Shown here: positions 17,007 through 25,453 of the stretch, in pieces
Layout: every line of letters starts with the position of its first letter
Position numbering within the stretch: position 1 is the stretch's first letter
Source of the DNA: Clostridiales bacterium
Lineage (GTDB): Bacteria > Bacillota > Clostridia > Oscillospirales > Oscillospiraceae
Direction of reading: 5' to 3'
Assembly (NCBI GenBank): GCA_019418025.1
Contig: DYCR01000003.1
Span: 1-64,000 of the forward strand
DNA length: 64,000 nt
The notes under the pieces: generated by a model
Databases searched by the model: none
What the model saw: the letters and a program-made list of their open reading frames with translations, nothing else
What the model was told of the DNA's origin: nothing
Made by a program: the position numbers and the translations under genes

Positions 17007-17879
17007 TTGTCAACAAAGGCACAAAGCTTCAATTATCGCCAGAGCATGAGCAACAAACAGTTCGAGGTGTTCCACTATCGGGACAAAAAAGGCGAAAATA
17101 TCAGCATCCACCACCATGATTTTTACGAGATCTACTTCCTTCTGGGGGGTAATGTTGACTTTCTCATAGAGGGCAAGACCCTCCACGTGGAGCCGGGGGA
17201 TCTGCTTCTGATCAGCCCTCAGGAGCTGCATCAGGCCCAGATCTGCCCCGATGCCATGTACGAGCGCATCGTGCTGTGGATCGACCGCAGCTATCTGGCC
17301 GCTCTTGGCGGGACGGTTGCGAATCTTGCGGCCTGCTTTGATCATGATTCCCCCATGCACGCCAATCTAATCAGACCCGACAAGATCCGGCGGGCCGCCC
17401 TTCAGGATCTTCTTGAAAAGATCACCGCTGAATTTTACGGCGGCAAGCCCGGAGGCGAGCTGTACGCCCATGGACTGCTCCTGCAATTTATGATTGAGGT
17501 GAACCGTCTGGTTCAGAAGTCCAACAGTCACGAGCCTCGTCAGGAGGAGCCGGATCTGGTCAGTCAGGTCCTTGCCTATATCAGCACCCACTTTCAGGAA
17601 AATCTCACACTGGAGCAGCTGGCTTCTGAATTTTTCGTCAGCAAATATTATCTTTCCCACGAATTTACCAACCGAGTCGGGATCAGCATTTACCGATATG
17701 TGATTTTCCGGCGGCTGATGCTTGCCAAGGAGCTGATGGAGGCCGGAAACGCCCCCGGTGCCGTCTGCCAGACCTGCGGCTTCGGGGACTACACCAACTT
17801 CTACCGGGCCTTCAAATCGGAATACGGCATCAGTCCAAAGGCATACTTTGCATCCGTCACTCAGACTCCCTCTATATAA
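17007..17879 (+). CDS. AraC-family regulator of the uronate operon
   Basis: A protein of about 290 residues: N-terminal cupin ligand domain (HHHDFYEIYFLLGG, then EPGDLLLISPQELHQ) and C-terminal double HTH (LTLEQLASEFFVSKYYLSHEF; VCQTCGFGDYTNFYRAFKSEYGISP). The start chosen is TTG at 17007, with AGGAGG (16993-16998) eight bases before it; the in-frame GTG at 16998 overlaps that site. It is divergent from uxaC, so it probably activates the operon in response to a uronate or its intermediate. Confidence 0.88.
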   Translation: MSTKAQSFNYRQSMSNKQFEVFHYRDKKGENISIHHHDFYEIYFLLGGNVDFLIEGKTLHVEPGDLLLISPQELHQAQICPDAMYERIVLWIDRSYLAALGGTVANLAACFDHDSPMHANLIRPDKIRRAALQDLLEKITAEFYGGKPGGELYAHGLLLQFMIEVNRLVQKSNSHEPRQEEPDLVSQVLAYISTHFQENLTLEQLASEFFVSKYYLSHEFTNRVGISIYRYVIFRRLMLAKELMEAGNAPGAVCQTCGFGDYTNFYRAFKSEYGISPKAYFASVTQTPSI

Positions 17880-17957
17880 ATAGGGTGCATTTTTCCACTG
17901 CGACGCAGGTTCTCCTGCCCCGCTACCGGAAAAAATGTCCATTCTCCTGACAGGCGG

Positions 17958-17986
17958 TTGCAGATACAGCCGGAGGAATCTATAAT
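17958..17986 (+). promoter_or_regulatory. Promoter of the XRE-membrane protein gene
   Basis: TTGCAG-17-TATAAT with a perfect -10 box, giving a short leader of about 15 bases that carries AGGAGG before the ATG at 18007. Confidence 0.75.
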
Positions 17987-18006
17987 CCTGACAGGAGGCG
18001 AAGAAA

Positions 18007-18759
18007 ATGTATGAACTTGACAAAGAAAAATTCGGGGCATTCGTAGCCAAACGCCGCAAGGAACTGGGGTACACCCAGAAGGAACTGGCAAGACAGCTGC
18101 TGATCTCCGATAAAGCGGTGAGCAAATGGGAAACGGGAACGACCATCCCCGATACGGCTCTGCTGATCCCCCTTGCGGAGGCTCTTGGGGTCACGGTAAC
18201 GGAGCTGCTCACCGGCGAACCGATGCAGAAGCAGGCGATACCGGCTGAGAAGGTCGAGCATGTGGTGAAAACAGCCATTACCTACACCGAAGCCGCCCCC
18301 GCCCGGGCATGGCAGGAAAAAAGCCTTTGGAACACTATATTTATATTGTCCTGCTTGGCAGAAGCAGCATTCCTGTTTTTGCTCCGGCAAAAGGGTCATC
18401 TGACCGAGGCTGTCTGGATCAATGCAGCGCTCACCACCCTGTTCGGCGCCTACTTCTGTTTTTTCGTGCAGATGAAGCTGCCTGCCTATTACGACCAGAA
18501 TAAAATTTCAGGTGTCCATGACGGCATGATCCGGCTGAACATTCCCGGTCTGCATTTCAACAACAGCAACTGGCCCCACATCGTCAAAGCCGGTCGGGCA
18601 GTCATGATCGTAAATATGACCGCCTTTCCCCTGCTGTCCATCGTTTTGGGGCAGCTGATCCCGACGGTGTGGTTTGCCGTGGAAGCAATCGTAATGCTGA
18701 CCATGACACTGGGCGGATTGTTCGTACCCATGTACGTGATCGGAAAAAAATACGAATAA
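18007..18759 (+). CDS. XRE-type HTH protein with membrane-embedded C-terminus
   Basis: A 250-residue protein. Residues about 8-65 form a Cro/CI HTH (RRKELGYTQKELARQLLISDKAVSKWETG). A linker is followed by four hydrophobic segments (about 108-125, 136-155, 201-220, 222-243). This HTH-plus-membrane layout is common in Firmicutes, where it is thought to link membrane state to gene expression, but its target is unknown. It has its own strong promoter and ends in a terminator next to repeat copy 2. Confidence 0.8.
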   Translation: MYELDKEKFGAFVAKRRKELGYTQKELARQLLISDKAVSKWETGTTIPDTALLIPLAEALGVTVTELLTGEPMQKQAIPAEKVEHVVKTAITYTEAAPARAWQEKSLWNTIFILSCLAEAAFLFLLRQKGHLTEAVWINAALTTLFGAYFCFFVQMKLPAYYDQNKISGVHDGMIRLNIPGLHFNNSNWPHIVKAGRAVMIVNMTAFPLLSIVLGQLIPTVWFAVEAIVMLTMTLGGLFVPMYVIGKKYE

Positions 18760-18766
18760 GGCGAAG

Positions 18767-18789
18767 CTTCCCGAAGTGGCTTCGGGAAG
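18767..18789 (+). terminator. Hairpin after the XRE-membrane gene
   Basis: A 10-bp perfect stem CTTCCCGAAG/CTTCGGGAAG with a three-base loop, seven bases after the stop codon. Little T follows, so it may act with the next hairpin. Confidence 0.6.
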
Positions 18790-18796
18790 TCTAAAA

Positions 18797-18822
18797 AAAG
18801 ACCACCGCTTTTGCGGTGGTCT
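18797..18822. repeat. Left flanking terminator hairpin of copy 2
   Basis: AAAAGACCACCGC..GCGGTGGTCT, identical over its 26 bases to the hairpin at 19022-19047 on the other side of the repeat. Confidence 0.85.
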
Positions 18823-19021
18823 GAGACTGCCCGAAAACCCTCTTAGGGCTTTCGGGCAATTTTTACAACCTGATCCGCGCATAATTTGTCCGTCATTGAC
18901 GGACAAATTCCACACTCTCAGGCTGATATGTATTTTCCCCGAGGTACACGCCCCCGGGGAAAATGATTTAATCTTTTTTGCCGCTCAAGCGGCAAACGCG
19001 GGCAGACTGTTTGACAGGCTG
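18823..19021 (+). repeat. Structured dispersed repeat, copy 2
   Basis: Same H1-H4 order as copy 1. The inner H2 stem is AATTTGTCCGTCA/TGACGGACAAATT (18883-18909), and H3 is ATTTTCCCC/GGGGAAAAT around the invariant GAGGTACACGCCCCC loop. Both H2 and H3 differ from copy 1 by base pairs changed on both sides. It lies between two convergent genes. Confidence 0.88.
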
Positions 19022-19051
19022 AAAAGACCACCGCTTTTGCGGTGGTCTTTT
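19022..19051. terminator. Terminator, right flank of copy 2
   Basis: A perfect stem with T and A runs on opposite sides, so it can end transcription from either strand; it lies four bases past the hydrolase stop codon. Its hairpin is duplicated at 18797-18822. Confidence 0.85.
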
Positions 19052-19054
19052 CTG

Positions 19055-19810
19055 TTAAGAATGCTTTTTGATGAATGCGCTCATGGCCTGGATCAGTGCC
19101 TGACGGGCAGGGATCGAGGTGAAGTTATGTCCGCCGCCGTCGGTGGTCATGGTCTCAACCTCATTATAGCAGCCTGCATAGGTCTGCACGGTGCGCTCGT
19201 CCACCAGCTGATCGTCGCTGGCACGAACGATGAAGGCCGGACCCTCGTAGCCCTTTGCTTCCTCGAAGGGGATGGGGTGCTTTGCCATGTCGTAGTTGAA
19301 GGCCATGTTGTACTTCAGTCCCTCAAGATCGACCCAGTCCTGACCCATATCCACCACCGCGTCGGCACGCTGTGCGCAGCCGAACCACATTCCGGCGCCG
19401 GGGCACAGCAGCAGCAGTCCCTTGGGGTGGATTCTGGGTGCGCAGGATGCGGCAACATAGCCGCCCATGCTCTGACCGGACAGATACAGGTTCTCCGGAT
19501 CGACGAAGCTCTGCTTGCTCATCCATGCGAACATGTCCTCGGTGTCCTCGTACAGCCCGGTGAAGGTGAAGTCCTCGAACTCACCGTCGCTCTCGCCGTT
19601 GCCGTAGAAGTCAAAGCGCACACAGGCGATTCCCTGATCCGCCAGACCTCTGGCGATCTGGGTGTTCATGCCCTTGTGGCCGTAGGCATTGCCGGTAAAG
19701 CCGTGGAGCATCAGCACGCAAGGTGCCTTCTCCACCCCATCGGGCAGGGTCGCAAAGCCACGCAGGGTGTGGCCGTTTCTGTTTTCAAAAGATACTTGCA
19801 GGGTTTTCAT
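19055..19810 (-). CDS. Alpha/beta hydrolase, feruloyl (cinnamoyl) esterase-like
   Basis: A 251-residue cytoplasmic hydrolase. MLHGFTGN forms the oxyanion loop, RFDFYGNGESDGEFED is characteristic of the cinnamoyl/feruloyl esterase group, GQSMGG carries nucleophile Ser114, and an Asp in ASDDQLVDE and His in GGGHNF complete the triad. Such enzymes release hydroxycinnamates from plant cell-wall oligosaccharides. It starts two bases after the GPH transporter gene, so the pair may import and de-esterify a plant-derived glycoside. Substrate is inferred. Confidence 0.78.
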   Translation of the reverse strand: MKTLQVSFENRNGHTLRGFATLPDGVEKAPCVLMLHGFTGNAYGHKGMNTQIARGLADQGIACVRFDFYGNGESDGEFEDFTFTGLYEDTEDMFAWMSKQSFVDPENLYLSGQSMGGYVAASCAPRIHPKGLLLLCPGAGMWFGCAQRADAVVDMGQDWVDLEGLKYNMAFNYDMAKHPIPFEEAKGYEGPAFIVRASDDQLVDERTVQTYAGCYNEVETMTTDGGGHNFTSIPARQALIQAMSAFIKKHS

Positions 19811-19812
19811 GA

Positions 19813-21204
19813 TTATTCACCAGCCTTTGCTGCGCGGCGAACCTTCAGCTCAGCCAGCATTTCAGCAGTTTTTTTCTTGCTCAGGGGGTACAGCCATGCC
19901 AGAACCACGACCGCCAGACCATAGCCCAGAACGTACAGTCCGGTGTAGCCCTTCCAGATGGAGGAAACGACCTCAGGGGTCTGGACGGCTGCGTTGACAT
20001 TGTAACCGATGATGCCCAGTGCGAAGCTGGACATGGAGCCGGAGAGGGCGTTTGCCAGCTTGCGGAAGAAGGAGTAAGCGGCGTAAACGATGCCCTCGTT
20101 GCGCTCACCGGTCTGAAGCTCGTGGTAGTCGATGGAGTCGTTGACCATTGCCCAGACCAGAACCTGCATGCCGGATGCACCGATGAAGCAGATGCCGTTG
20201 ATGATGATAAACACCACAGGATCGGTCAGAGGGACAAAGAACAGGACCGCAAACACCAGAGTGGAGAAGCCTGCACCGATGCAGCACCACTCCTTCTTGC
20301 CCAGCTTATTGGCGATGGGCTGGGTGATCACGAAAACGATGACGGCATACAGCACGTTCAGAGGGCCGGCAGCTGCCTGGATCTTGATGTTGCCGAAGTA
20401 ATCTCTGAACAGATAGGTATTCAGACCGTTGACGATGGATGCACCCACCATGCCGATCAGGCTGAACAGCATAACACCCAGCAGGGCACGGTTTTTGGAG
20501 ATTTCCTTAACGACCTTGATATAGTTGAGCTTTTCGCCCTTGGGACGCTCGGGTACCTGAACACGCTCCTTGCACCAGACGCAGGTGATCTGCAGGCACA
20601 GCAGGCCGATCAGTGCAAAGATGGCAGCCAGCATCAAGAAGCGGCCGGCAACGGGCTGGTTGTCCACATACAGGAACATGGGGCCCACAAAGACGATGAC
20701 GGTCATGAAGATGGTGCCGCCCATGGAGCGGTAACGGGACAGAGCGGTGCGGTGGCCGACATCGTCAGTCATCACGCTCGACAGGGTGCCGAAGGGAACC
20801 TGAACACAGGTAAAGACAGCCTCGTACAGCACGTAAGTGATGAACATATAAGCAATACGCAGGCCGTAAGCCCAGTTGCTGACATTCACAAAGCCCAAAA
20901 CGGCAAGGACCGCCATGGGGAAGGAGAATGCACGGATCCAAGGGATGAACTTTCCGCTCTTTGTTGCGCGGCGGGAGTCCACCAAAGCGCCGATGATGGG
21001 GTCGTTCACTGCATCCCAGATCTTGGTGATCAGCATCAGGATACCCACATGGAAGGGGTTGACCTTCAGGATCAGGGTGTAGAAAACGCTCAGATACATG
21101 GCACGGAACTGCTCGGAACAGCAGCAGCCCAGATCGCCCAGTGTGTAACCCAGCTTGTCCAGCATGTTGAACTTACGGACGCCCTGGTTCGGGTTATTGC
21201 TCAT
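19813..21204 (-). CDS. GPH-family sugar:cation symporter (MFS)
   Basis: A protein of about 463 residues with 12 predicted membrane segments. It has GPH features: N-terminal LGYTLGDLGCCCSEQFRAMY, DAVNDPIIGALVDSRR in loop 2-3, and DSIDYHELQTGERNEGI in the central region. The family imports melibiose, glucuronides, xylosides and similar sugars with sodium or protons. The start is ATG at 21204, preceded by AGGAGG at eight bases; 13 upstream in-frame codons are excluded. It forms an operon with the esterase and is divergent from an AraC gene. A uronide or xylo-oligosaccharide substrate would fit its neighbours but is not shown. Confidence 0.85.
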   Translation of the reverse strand: MSNNPNQGVRKFNMLDKLGYTLGDLGCCCSEQFRAMYLSVFYTLILKVNPFHVGILMLITKIWDAVNDPIIGALVDSRRATKSGKFIPWIRAFSFPMAVLAVLGFVNVSNWAYGLRIAYMFITYVLYEAVFTCVQVPFGTLSSVMTDDVGHRTALSRYRSMGGTIFMTVIVFVGPMFLYVDNQPVAGRFLMLAAIFALIGLLCLQITCVWCKERVQVPERPKGEKLNYIKVVKEISKNRALLGVMLFSLIGMVGASIVNGLNTYLFRDYFGNIKIQAAAGPLNVLYAVIVFVITQPIANKLGKKEWCCIGAGFSTLVFAVLFFVPLTDPVVFIIINGICFIGASGMQVLVWAMVNDSIDYHELQTGERNEGIVYAAYSFFRKLANALSGSMSSFALGIIGYNVNAAVQTPEVVSSIWKGYTGLYVLGYGLAVVVLAWLYPLSKKKTAEMLAELKVRRAAKAGE

Positions 21205-21403
21205 AAAAAAAGCCTCCTCGTATTGTTCGGTGTGTTTCGACACGTTTTGTTCATTTTTTATTATATTTTTTATTTTAAAAATTCATATGCAAAAATATAT
21301 TGAAAACTATCGTAAATTGATATATGATATAAATATGATTGATTTGCACAAAAACGCTATTTAAAATTCAGCACATTGCCCATAGGCAACCTAGGAGCAG
21401 CCC

Positions 21404-22258
21404 ATGAATTACCAAATCGAACCCCTTGATTTCGACCATCCCTCCCAAAAAAGGATCGCAACCGGCGAAAGCTACGGCATTTTACTGGTGATCAAAGGCA
21501 TCGCCCGGGTGGGCAAACGGTGGAAGGTCGGCACCGACGACCTGCTGGTGTGCAAGCCCAAGCAGGTGCTGATGCTGGAGCAGACCAGCGAACGCTTCCC
21601 CCTCAGCGCCCTGTGGGTGCAGATCTCCGAGAAGGTGATGCGCGTCTGCTCCACCCCGAAAACCGACATCATCGAAAGCTTCAATATCAATCCCGAGCCC
21701 GTGGCCCGCATTCGGGGCCAGAGCGAGATCCTCTCCCTCATCAAAAGCCTTGCTTCCCAGATGGCCCACATGCAGCAGCAGGAGCAGCGGCAGCGGTACG
21801 GGGCAGATCTTCTGGAGGAAAGCTCCGTCAAGATGTTTCTGGCACTGGTCATTCGGGCCTGCATCCTGTCAGACCTGCATCTGGTGCAGCGCAGCGGTCA
21901 TCTCGCCATCGACGAGGTGTTCCGCTATATCCACTCCCACCTGACCGAGGAGCTGACTCTGGAGCATTTGGAGCAGGAATTTTTCGTCAGCCGCCACCAT
22001 TTGATCCGCCTGTTCAAGCGCCGCTGCGGTCTGACCATCCATCAGTACATTATAAAAGCACGTCTGGATCTGTGCCGCACCTATATCGAGCAGGGATATT
22101 CCATCACAGAGGTCTACCGCAAGGGCGGTTTCGGCGGATACAACCACTTTTTCCGAGCATTTAAGCAGGAATACGGCATGACCCCCAAGGAATACTACCG
22201 CAGCATCTACCCAACCCCGACAGCGCCGCCCGAAGCAAACCGCCCGACTGCCGAGTAA
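21404..22258 (+). CDS. AraC-family regulator of the transporter-esterase operon
   Basis: A 284-residue protein with an N-terminal sensing domain (residues about 10-90, weakly conserved cupin) and C-terminal AraC HTHs (LTLEHLEQEFFVSRHHLIRLFKRR; VYRKGGFGGYNHFFRAFKQEYG). It is divergent from the GPH transporter across about 200 AT-rich bases where no clear promoter stands out. The last residues (NRPTAE) and the stop codon lie inside the left terminator hairpin of repeat copy 3, so the hairpin doubles as coding sequence. Confidence 0.87.
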   Translation: MNYQIEPLDFDHPSQKRIATGESYGILLVIKGIARVGKRWKVGTDDLLVCKPKQVLMLEQTSERFPLSALWVQISEKVMRVCSTPKTDIIESFNINPEPVARIRGQSEILSLIKSLASQMAHMQQQEQRQRYGADLLEESSVKMFLALVIRACILSDLHLVQRSGHLAIDEVFRYIHSHLTEELTLEHLEQEFFVSRHHLIRLFKRRCGLTIHQYIIKARLDLCRTYIEQGYSITEVYRKGGFGGYNHFFRAFKQEYGMTPKEYYRSIYPTPTAPPEANRPTAE

Positions 22259-22270
22259 CGGCAATCGGGC
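22239..22270. repeat. Left flanking terminator hairpin of copy 3
   Basis: These 32 bases are identical to 22474-22505 and form an ACCGCCCGACTGCCG stem-loop. They overlap the last codons and TAA (22256-22258) of the AraC gene. Confidence 0.9.
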
Positions 22271-22473
22271 AAACAGCGTATCAATTGGTCTCACAGAGTT
22301 TGCCGCCTTGGCGGCAAAAAAGATAAAATCATGTTCCGCGGGGGCGTGTACCTCGGGGAACATACTGCTCAGCCTGAGAGTGTGGAATCCGTCCGTCTCC
22401 GGCGGACGGATTATGCGCATGTCAGGCTGCAAAAATTGCCCGAAAGCCCCGGAAGGGGGGTTCGGGCAGACTG
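22271..22473 (-). repeat. Structured dispersed repeat, copy 3
   Basis: Read on the minus strand it has the H1-H4 order. The inner H2 stem is ATCCGTCCG/CGGACGGAT, changed on both sides relative to other copies, and H4 is TTTGCCGCC/GGCGGCAAA. It lies between convergent AraC genes. Confidence 0.88.
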
Positions 22474-22505
22474 ACCGCCCGACTGCCGAGTAACGGCAAT
22501 CGGGC
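22474..22505. terminator. Terminator, right flank of copy 3
   Basis: The exact 32-bp duplicate of 22239-22270, here extended by the full AACC/GGTT base of the stem, which suggests this is the more complete copy. Confidence 0.85.
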
Positions 22506-22531
22506 GGTTTCGCTTTATTTTGCAGGAGAGA

Positions 22532-23407
22532 TTATGTATTATTCAGCTGTAAAGAAAAATAACGTTTTGGGGAAACGGTCATTTTTTCCTTGAACACCTT
22601 AGAAAAATGCTGCTGACTGCTGAAGCCCACGTCCAGAGACAGCTTCGTCAGGGGGTAGTTCGGATTGGAATACATAAAGTCGATGGCCTTGCTCACCCGC
22701 ACATGGGCAATGTAGGCAGAGACACCCATGTCAAAATTCTCGTGGAACAGCTTGGTCAGGTATCGGGTGGAAATGCCTGCGGCATCCGCCACCTCCTGCA
22801 CGCTCAGCTTTTTCATATAGTTCTCGTTGATGAACACCGACGCATTGATCAGATAGCGGTTCTGGTGGATGGAGCCCATGGTCCGGTCCGCGATGATCTC
22901 ACGGGACAGCAGGATAGACAGCTGGGACACATACAGCTGGATCATGGTGTGGCTGTCGGACGACTCCCCCCGGACCTCCTCATAGATCCCCCGCATGCAG
23001 GCCTCCAGCTGGGGGTGGCAAATGCCCTTCATGTATTTGCGCCGACCCATGGAAAGCTCAAAGGCAAAGGCAGATTCATCCGAAAGAAGGTGTCCGCTCA
23101 TGCCGCCGGTATCCAGATGGTTGTGGAAGTGGATCTGGATGAAGCTGCACTCCTCAGGACTTGTGATGCGGATGGAATGGGGCACATCCGGAAAATAGAC
23201 GAAATACTCCCCCGGCTTCACCACCACCTCACTGCCCAGAATGGTCACCGTCACATCGCCGGTGAGGCAGGTGAACAGCTCGATGGTGTGATGCAGATGG
23301 GTGGGGAAGTGATAACCTGACGGCAGGCACTGGATCACCGCATTGTCCACTGACAGATGTGCTGAATTATATAATTGTGAACTTGTGGTCCGTGACACGC
23401 TGATCAT
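22532..23407 (-). CDS. AraC-family regulator
   Basis: A protein of about 291 residues. The N-terminal cupin (HFPTHLHHTIELFTCLTG, then KPGEYFVYFPDVPHSI) is followed by a C-terminal double HTH (LSVQEVADAAGISTRYLTKLFHE; LSLDVGFSSQQHFSKVFKEKMTVSP). The start chosen is ATG at 23407, with AAAGG just upstream; a TTG at 23452 has a poor ribosome site. It is divergent from the sugar ABC transporter operon at 23.9 kb, the likely target. Confidence 0.85.
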   Translation of the reverse strand: MISVSRTTSSQLYNSAHLSVDNAVIQCLPSGYHFPTHLHHTIELFTCLTGDVTVTILGSEVVVKPGEYFVYFPDVPHSIRITSPEECSFIQIHFHNHLDTGGMSGHLLSDESAFAFELSMGRRKYMKGICHPQLEACMRGIYEEVRGESSDSHTMIQLYVSQLSILLSREIIADRTMGSIHQNRYLINASVFINENYMKKLSVQEVADAAGISTRYLTKLFHENFDMGVSAYIAHVRVSKAIDFMYSNPNYPLTKLSLDVGFSSQQHFSKVFKEKMTVSPKRYFSLQLNNT

Positions 23408-23913
23408 GCCGCCTTTCTCCGCCGGCGCCGGATGCACAGGTACCGGTGCCAATGATTTCTTTAGAAAATTGCGCTAAATATGTGCATATTTGGATTATGC
23501 TTTTATCATTTACTATAATACTAAAATTTACAGAAAAACGCAAGTCTCGACAAAGCATATTTTTATTGTAAGTTTCGCACAAATGACATCTTCAATTTTT
23601 GTCTAATTATGTAGTATGTGAAAAAAAGATAAAAAGAATAGTGCGTAAATGTATAAAAAATCGGGTTTTTTATCCCTTTCATGAAAGTTTTTATATTTTT
23701 CATGCGTTATACTAGGCATACATGGTCCGTCCGACGGCCTGCGGAGCGAAAAACGGCCCTCGGCATGAATGCTGATATTTGTCATTTTTCTGCGCCGTTA
23801 CGGCCTGCGCCGGCACATAATCTTGCCGGGATAGGCACCCCCGTGCGCCATTGATTTCGGCAAAAGGAAGCAGCACGCTGTTTCTTTATGTAATATTTTT
23901 TGGAGGTCAAAAA
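23408..23913. other. Intergenic control region with long leader
   Basis: About 500 bases separate the AraC gene from the sugar-binding protein gene. The outer half is AT-rich and contains the palindrome TTTCATGAAA (23677-23686) and a good -10 TATACT (23708-23713) without a recognisable -35, as in activator-dependent promoters. Transcription from it would give an unusually long leader of about 190 bases containing GC-rich inverted segments. I recognise no riboswitch class or small gene in it. Confidence 0.4.
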
Positions 23914-25311
23914 ATGAAAAGACTAGTTAGCCTGGCCCTTGCGGCCACCATGTCCCTGTCCCTGCTGGCAGGCTGTGGCAACTCAGGCGACAACACCAAA
24001 CCCAACGACGGCACCAGCCCTGCTGACGGCACCAACAGCGTCACCGAGTCTACCCCCGCCGAAGATGTAACCATCAAGGTTGCGGCGATCGAGACCGCTT
24101 ACGGCTCTCAGGTCTGGAAGGACATCGCCGAGGCTTTCACCAAGCAGACCGGCATCAAGGTCGAGCTGACCACCGACAAGGCTCTGGAGGATGTCATCGG
24201 ACCTGCTATGCAGGGCGGCGAATTCCCCGACGTTGTACATCTGGCTACCGGCCGTCCCGCCGGTCTGACCGAGCAGTTCATCAAGGATAACAACATTACC
24301 GATATTACCGACGTTCTGTCCATGACCGTTCCCGGCGAGCAGAAGAAGGTTTCCGAGAAGATCGCTCCGGGCTTCACCGAGACTTCTCTGACCAACCCCT
24401 ACGGCGACGGCAAGACCTATCTGGCTCCCATGTTCTACGGCCCCTGCGGTCTGTTCTACAACGCAGGCCTGTTCGAGGAGAAGGGCTGGAGCGTTCCCAC
24501 CACTTGGGACGAGATGTGGGAACTGGGCGAGAAGGCCAAGGCTGAGGGCATCTACCTGTTCACCTACCCCACCTCCGGCTACTTCGACACCTTCCTGTAC
24601 GCTCTGATGTACACCGTAGGCGGCCCCGAGTTCTTCGACAAGGCCACCCACTATGCAGAGGGCATCTGGGACACCGAGGAGGCTAAGACCTGCTTCGACA
24701 TCATCGGCAAGCTGGCTTCCTACACCAACCCCATCACCCCCGCTCAGGCAAACAATCAGGACTTCACCCAGAACCAGCAGCTGGTCCTTGACAACAAGGC
24801 CCTGTTCATGCCCAACGGCACCTGGATCGTCGGCGAAATGGCTGATGCTCCCCGTGCAGAAGGCTTCAAGTGGGGCATGACCGCTCTGCCCGCAGTCAAG
24901 GAAGGCGGCGACCGCTACTCCTACTCCTGGTTCGAGCAGGCATGGATTCCCGCAGGTGCCGAGCATGTAGACGCTGCCAAGCAGTTCATCGCATTCCTGT
25001 ACTCTGACACCGCCTGCGAGATCTTCGCAAGCGCAAAGAACGACAAGGGCGAGCCCACCCCCGCAATTCAGCCCGTTCTGGGCATTGCCGACAAGCTGGA
25101 GGGCGACAACAAGCTGTTCTACTCCATCTATGACAACGGCGCCAAGTCCGCTATGGGCAACTTTGCCGCATTCCAGGCTATCCCCGGTGTCGAGGTCGCA
25201 AACGTATTCTTCGACCCCATCAACTCTCTGGTTTCCGGCGAGCTGACCGTGGATCAGTGGCTGGAGAACATCAAGCCCGTCAGCGATCAGATGCGTGCAA
25301 ACCTGAAGTAA
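23914..25311 (+). CDS. Sugar ABC transporter substrate-binding lipoprotein (family 1)
   Basis: A 465-residue protein. A lipoprotein signal ends in LLAGC with lipidated Cys21, then a low-complexity linker rich in Asp, Gly and Thr, then a family-1 solute-binding fold (QTGIKVELTTDKALED; GEFPDVVHLATG; PAVKEGGDRYSYSWFEQAW). GGAGG lies seven bases before the chosen ATG; 21 upstream in-frame codons are not signal-like. It delivers sugar to the two permeases downstream. The adjacent GH112 phosphorylase makes galacto-N-biose/lacto-N-biose the most likely ligand, by analogy with bifidobacterial GNB/LNB clusters. No ATPase is encoded here; a shared MsmK-type ATPase is presumably used. Confidence 0.9.
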   Translation: MKRLVSLALAATMSLSLLAGCGNSGDNTKPNDGTSPADGTNSVTESTPAEDVTIKVAAIETAYGSQVWKDIAEAFTKQTGIKVELTTDKALEDVIGPAMQGGEFPDVVHLATGRPAGLTEQFIKDNNITDITDVLSMTVPGEQKKVSEKIAPGFTETSLTNPYGDGKTYLAPMFYGPCGLFYNAGLFEEKGWSVPTTWDEMWELGEKAKAEGIYLFTYPTSGYFDTFLYALMYTVGGPEFFDKATHYAEGIWDTEEAKTCFDIIGKLASYTNPITPAQANNQDFTQNQQLVLDNKALFMPNGTWIVGEMADAPRAEGFKWGMTALPAVKEGGDRYSYSWFEQAWIPAGAEHVDAAKQFIAFLYSDTACEIFASAKNDKGEPTPAIQPVLGIADKLEGDNKLFYSIYDNGAKSAMGNFAAFQAIPGVEVANVFFDPINSLVSGELTVDQWLENIKPVSDQMRANLK

Positions 25312-25337
25312 TCTGAATACTGTTTTCTATGATTCCG

Positions 25338-25369
25338 GCAGTGGCCTCGGCTGCTGTCGGAATTTTAGG
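25338..25369 (+). terminator. Attenuator hairpin after the binding-protein gene
   Basis: ATTCCGGCAG pairs with CTGCTGTCGGAAT (one bulge) and is followed by TTTT. Such hairpins typically let the binding protein be made in excess over the permeases. Confidence 0.6.
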
Positions 25370-25453
25370 GAATGGGGGCCGGCCCGGCAAGCGGTGCCTC
25401 CCCTGTCCAACCATCCACCCATCCTGTTATTTTTTGAAAGGAGCGGCATTCAT

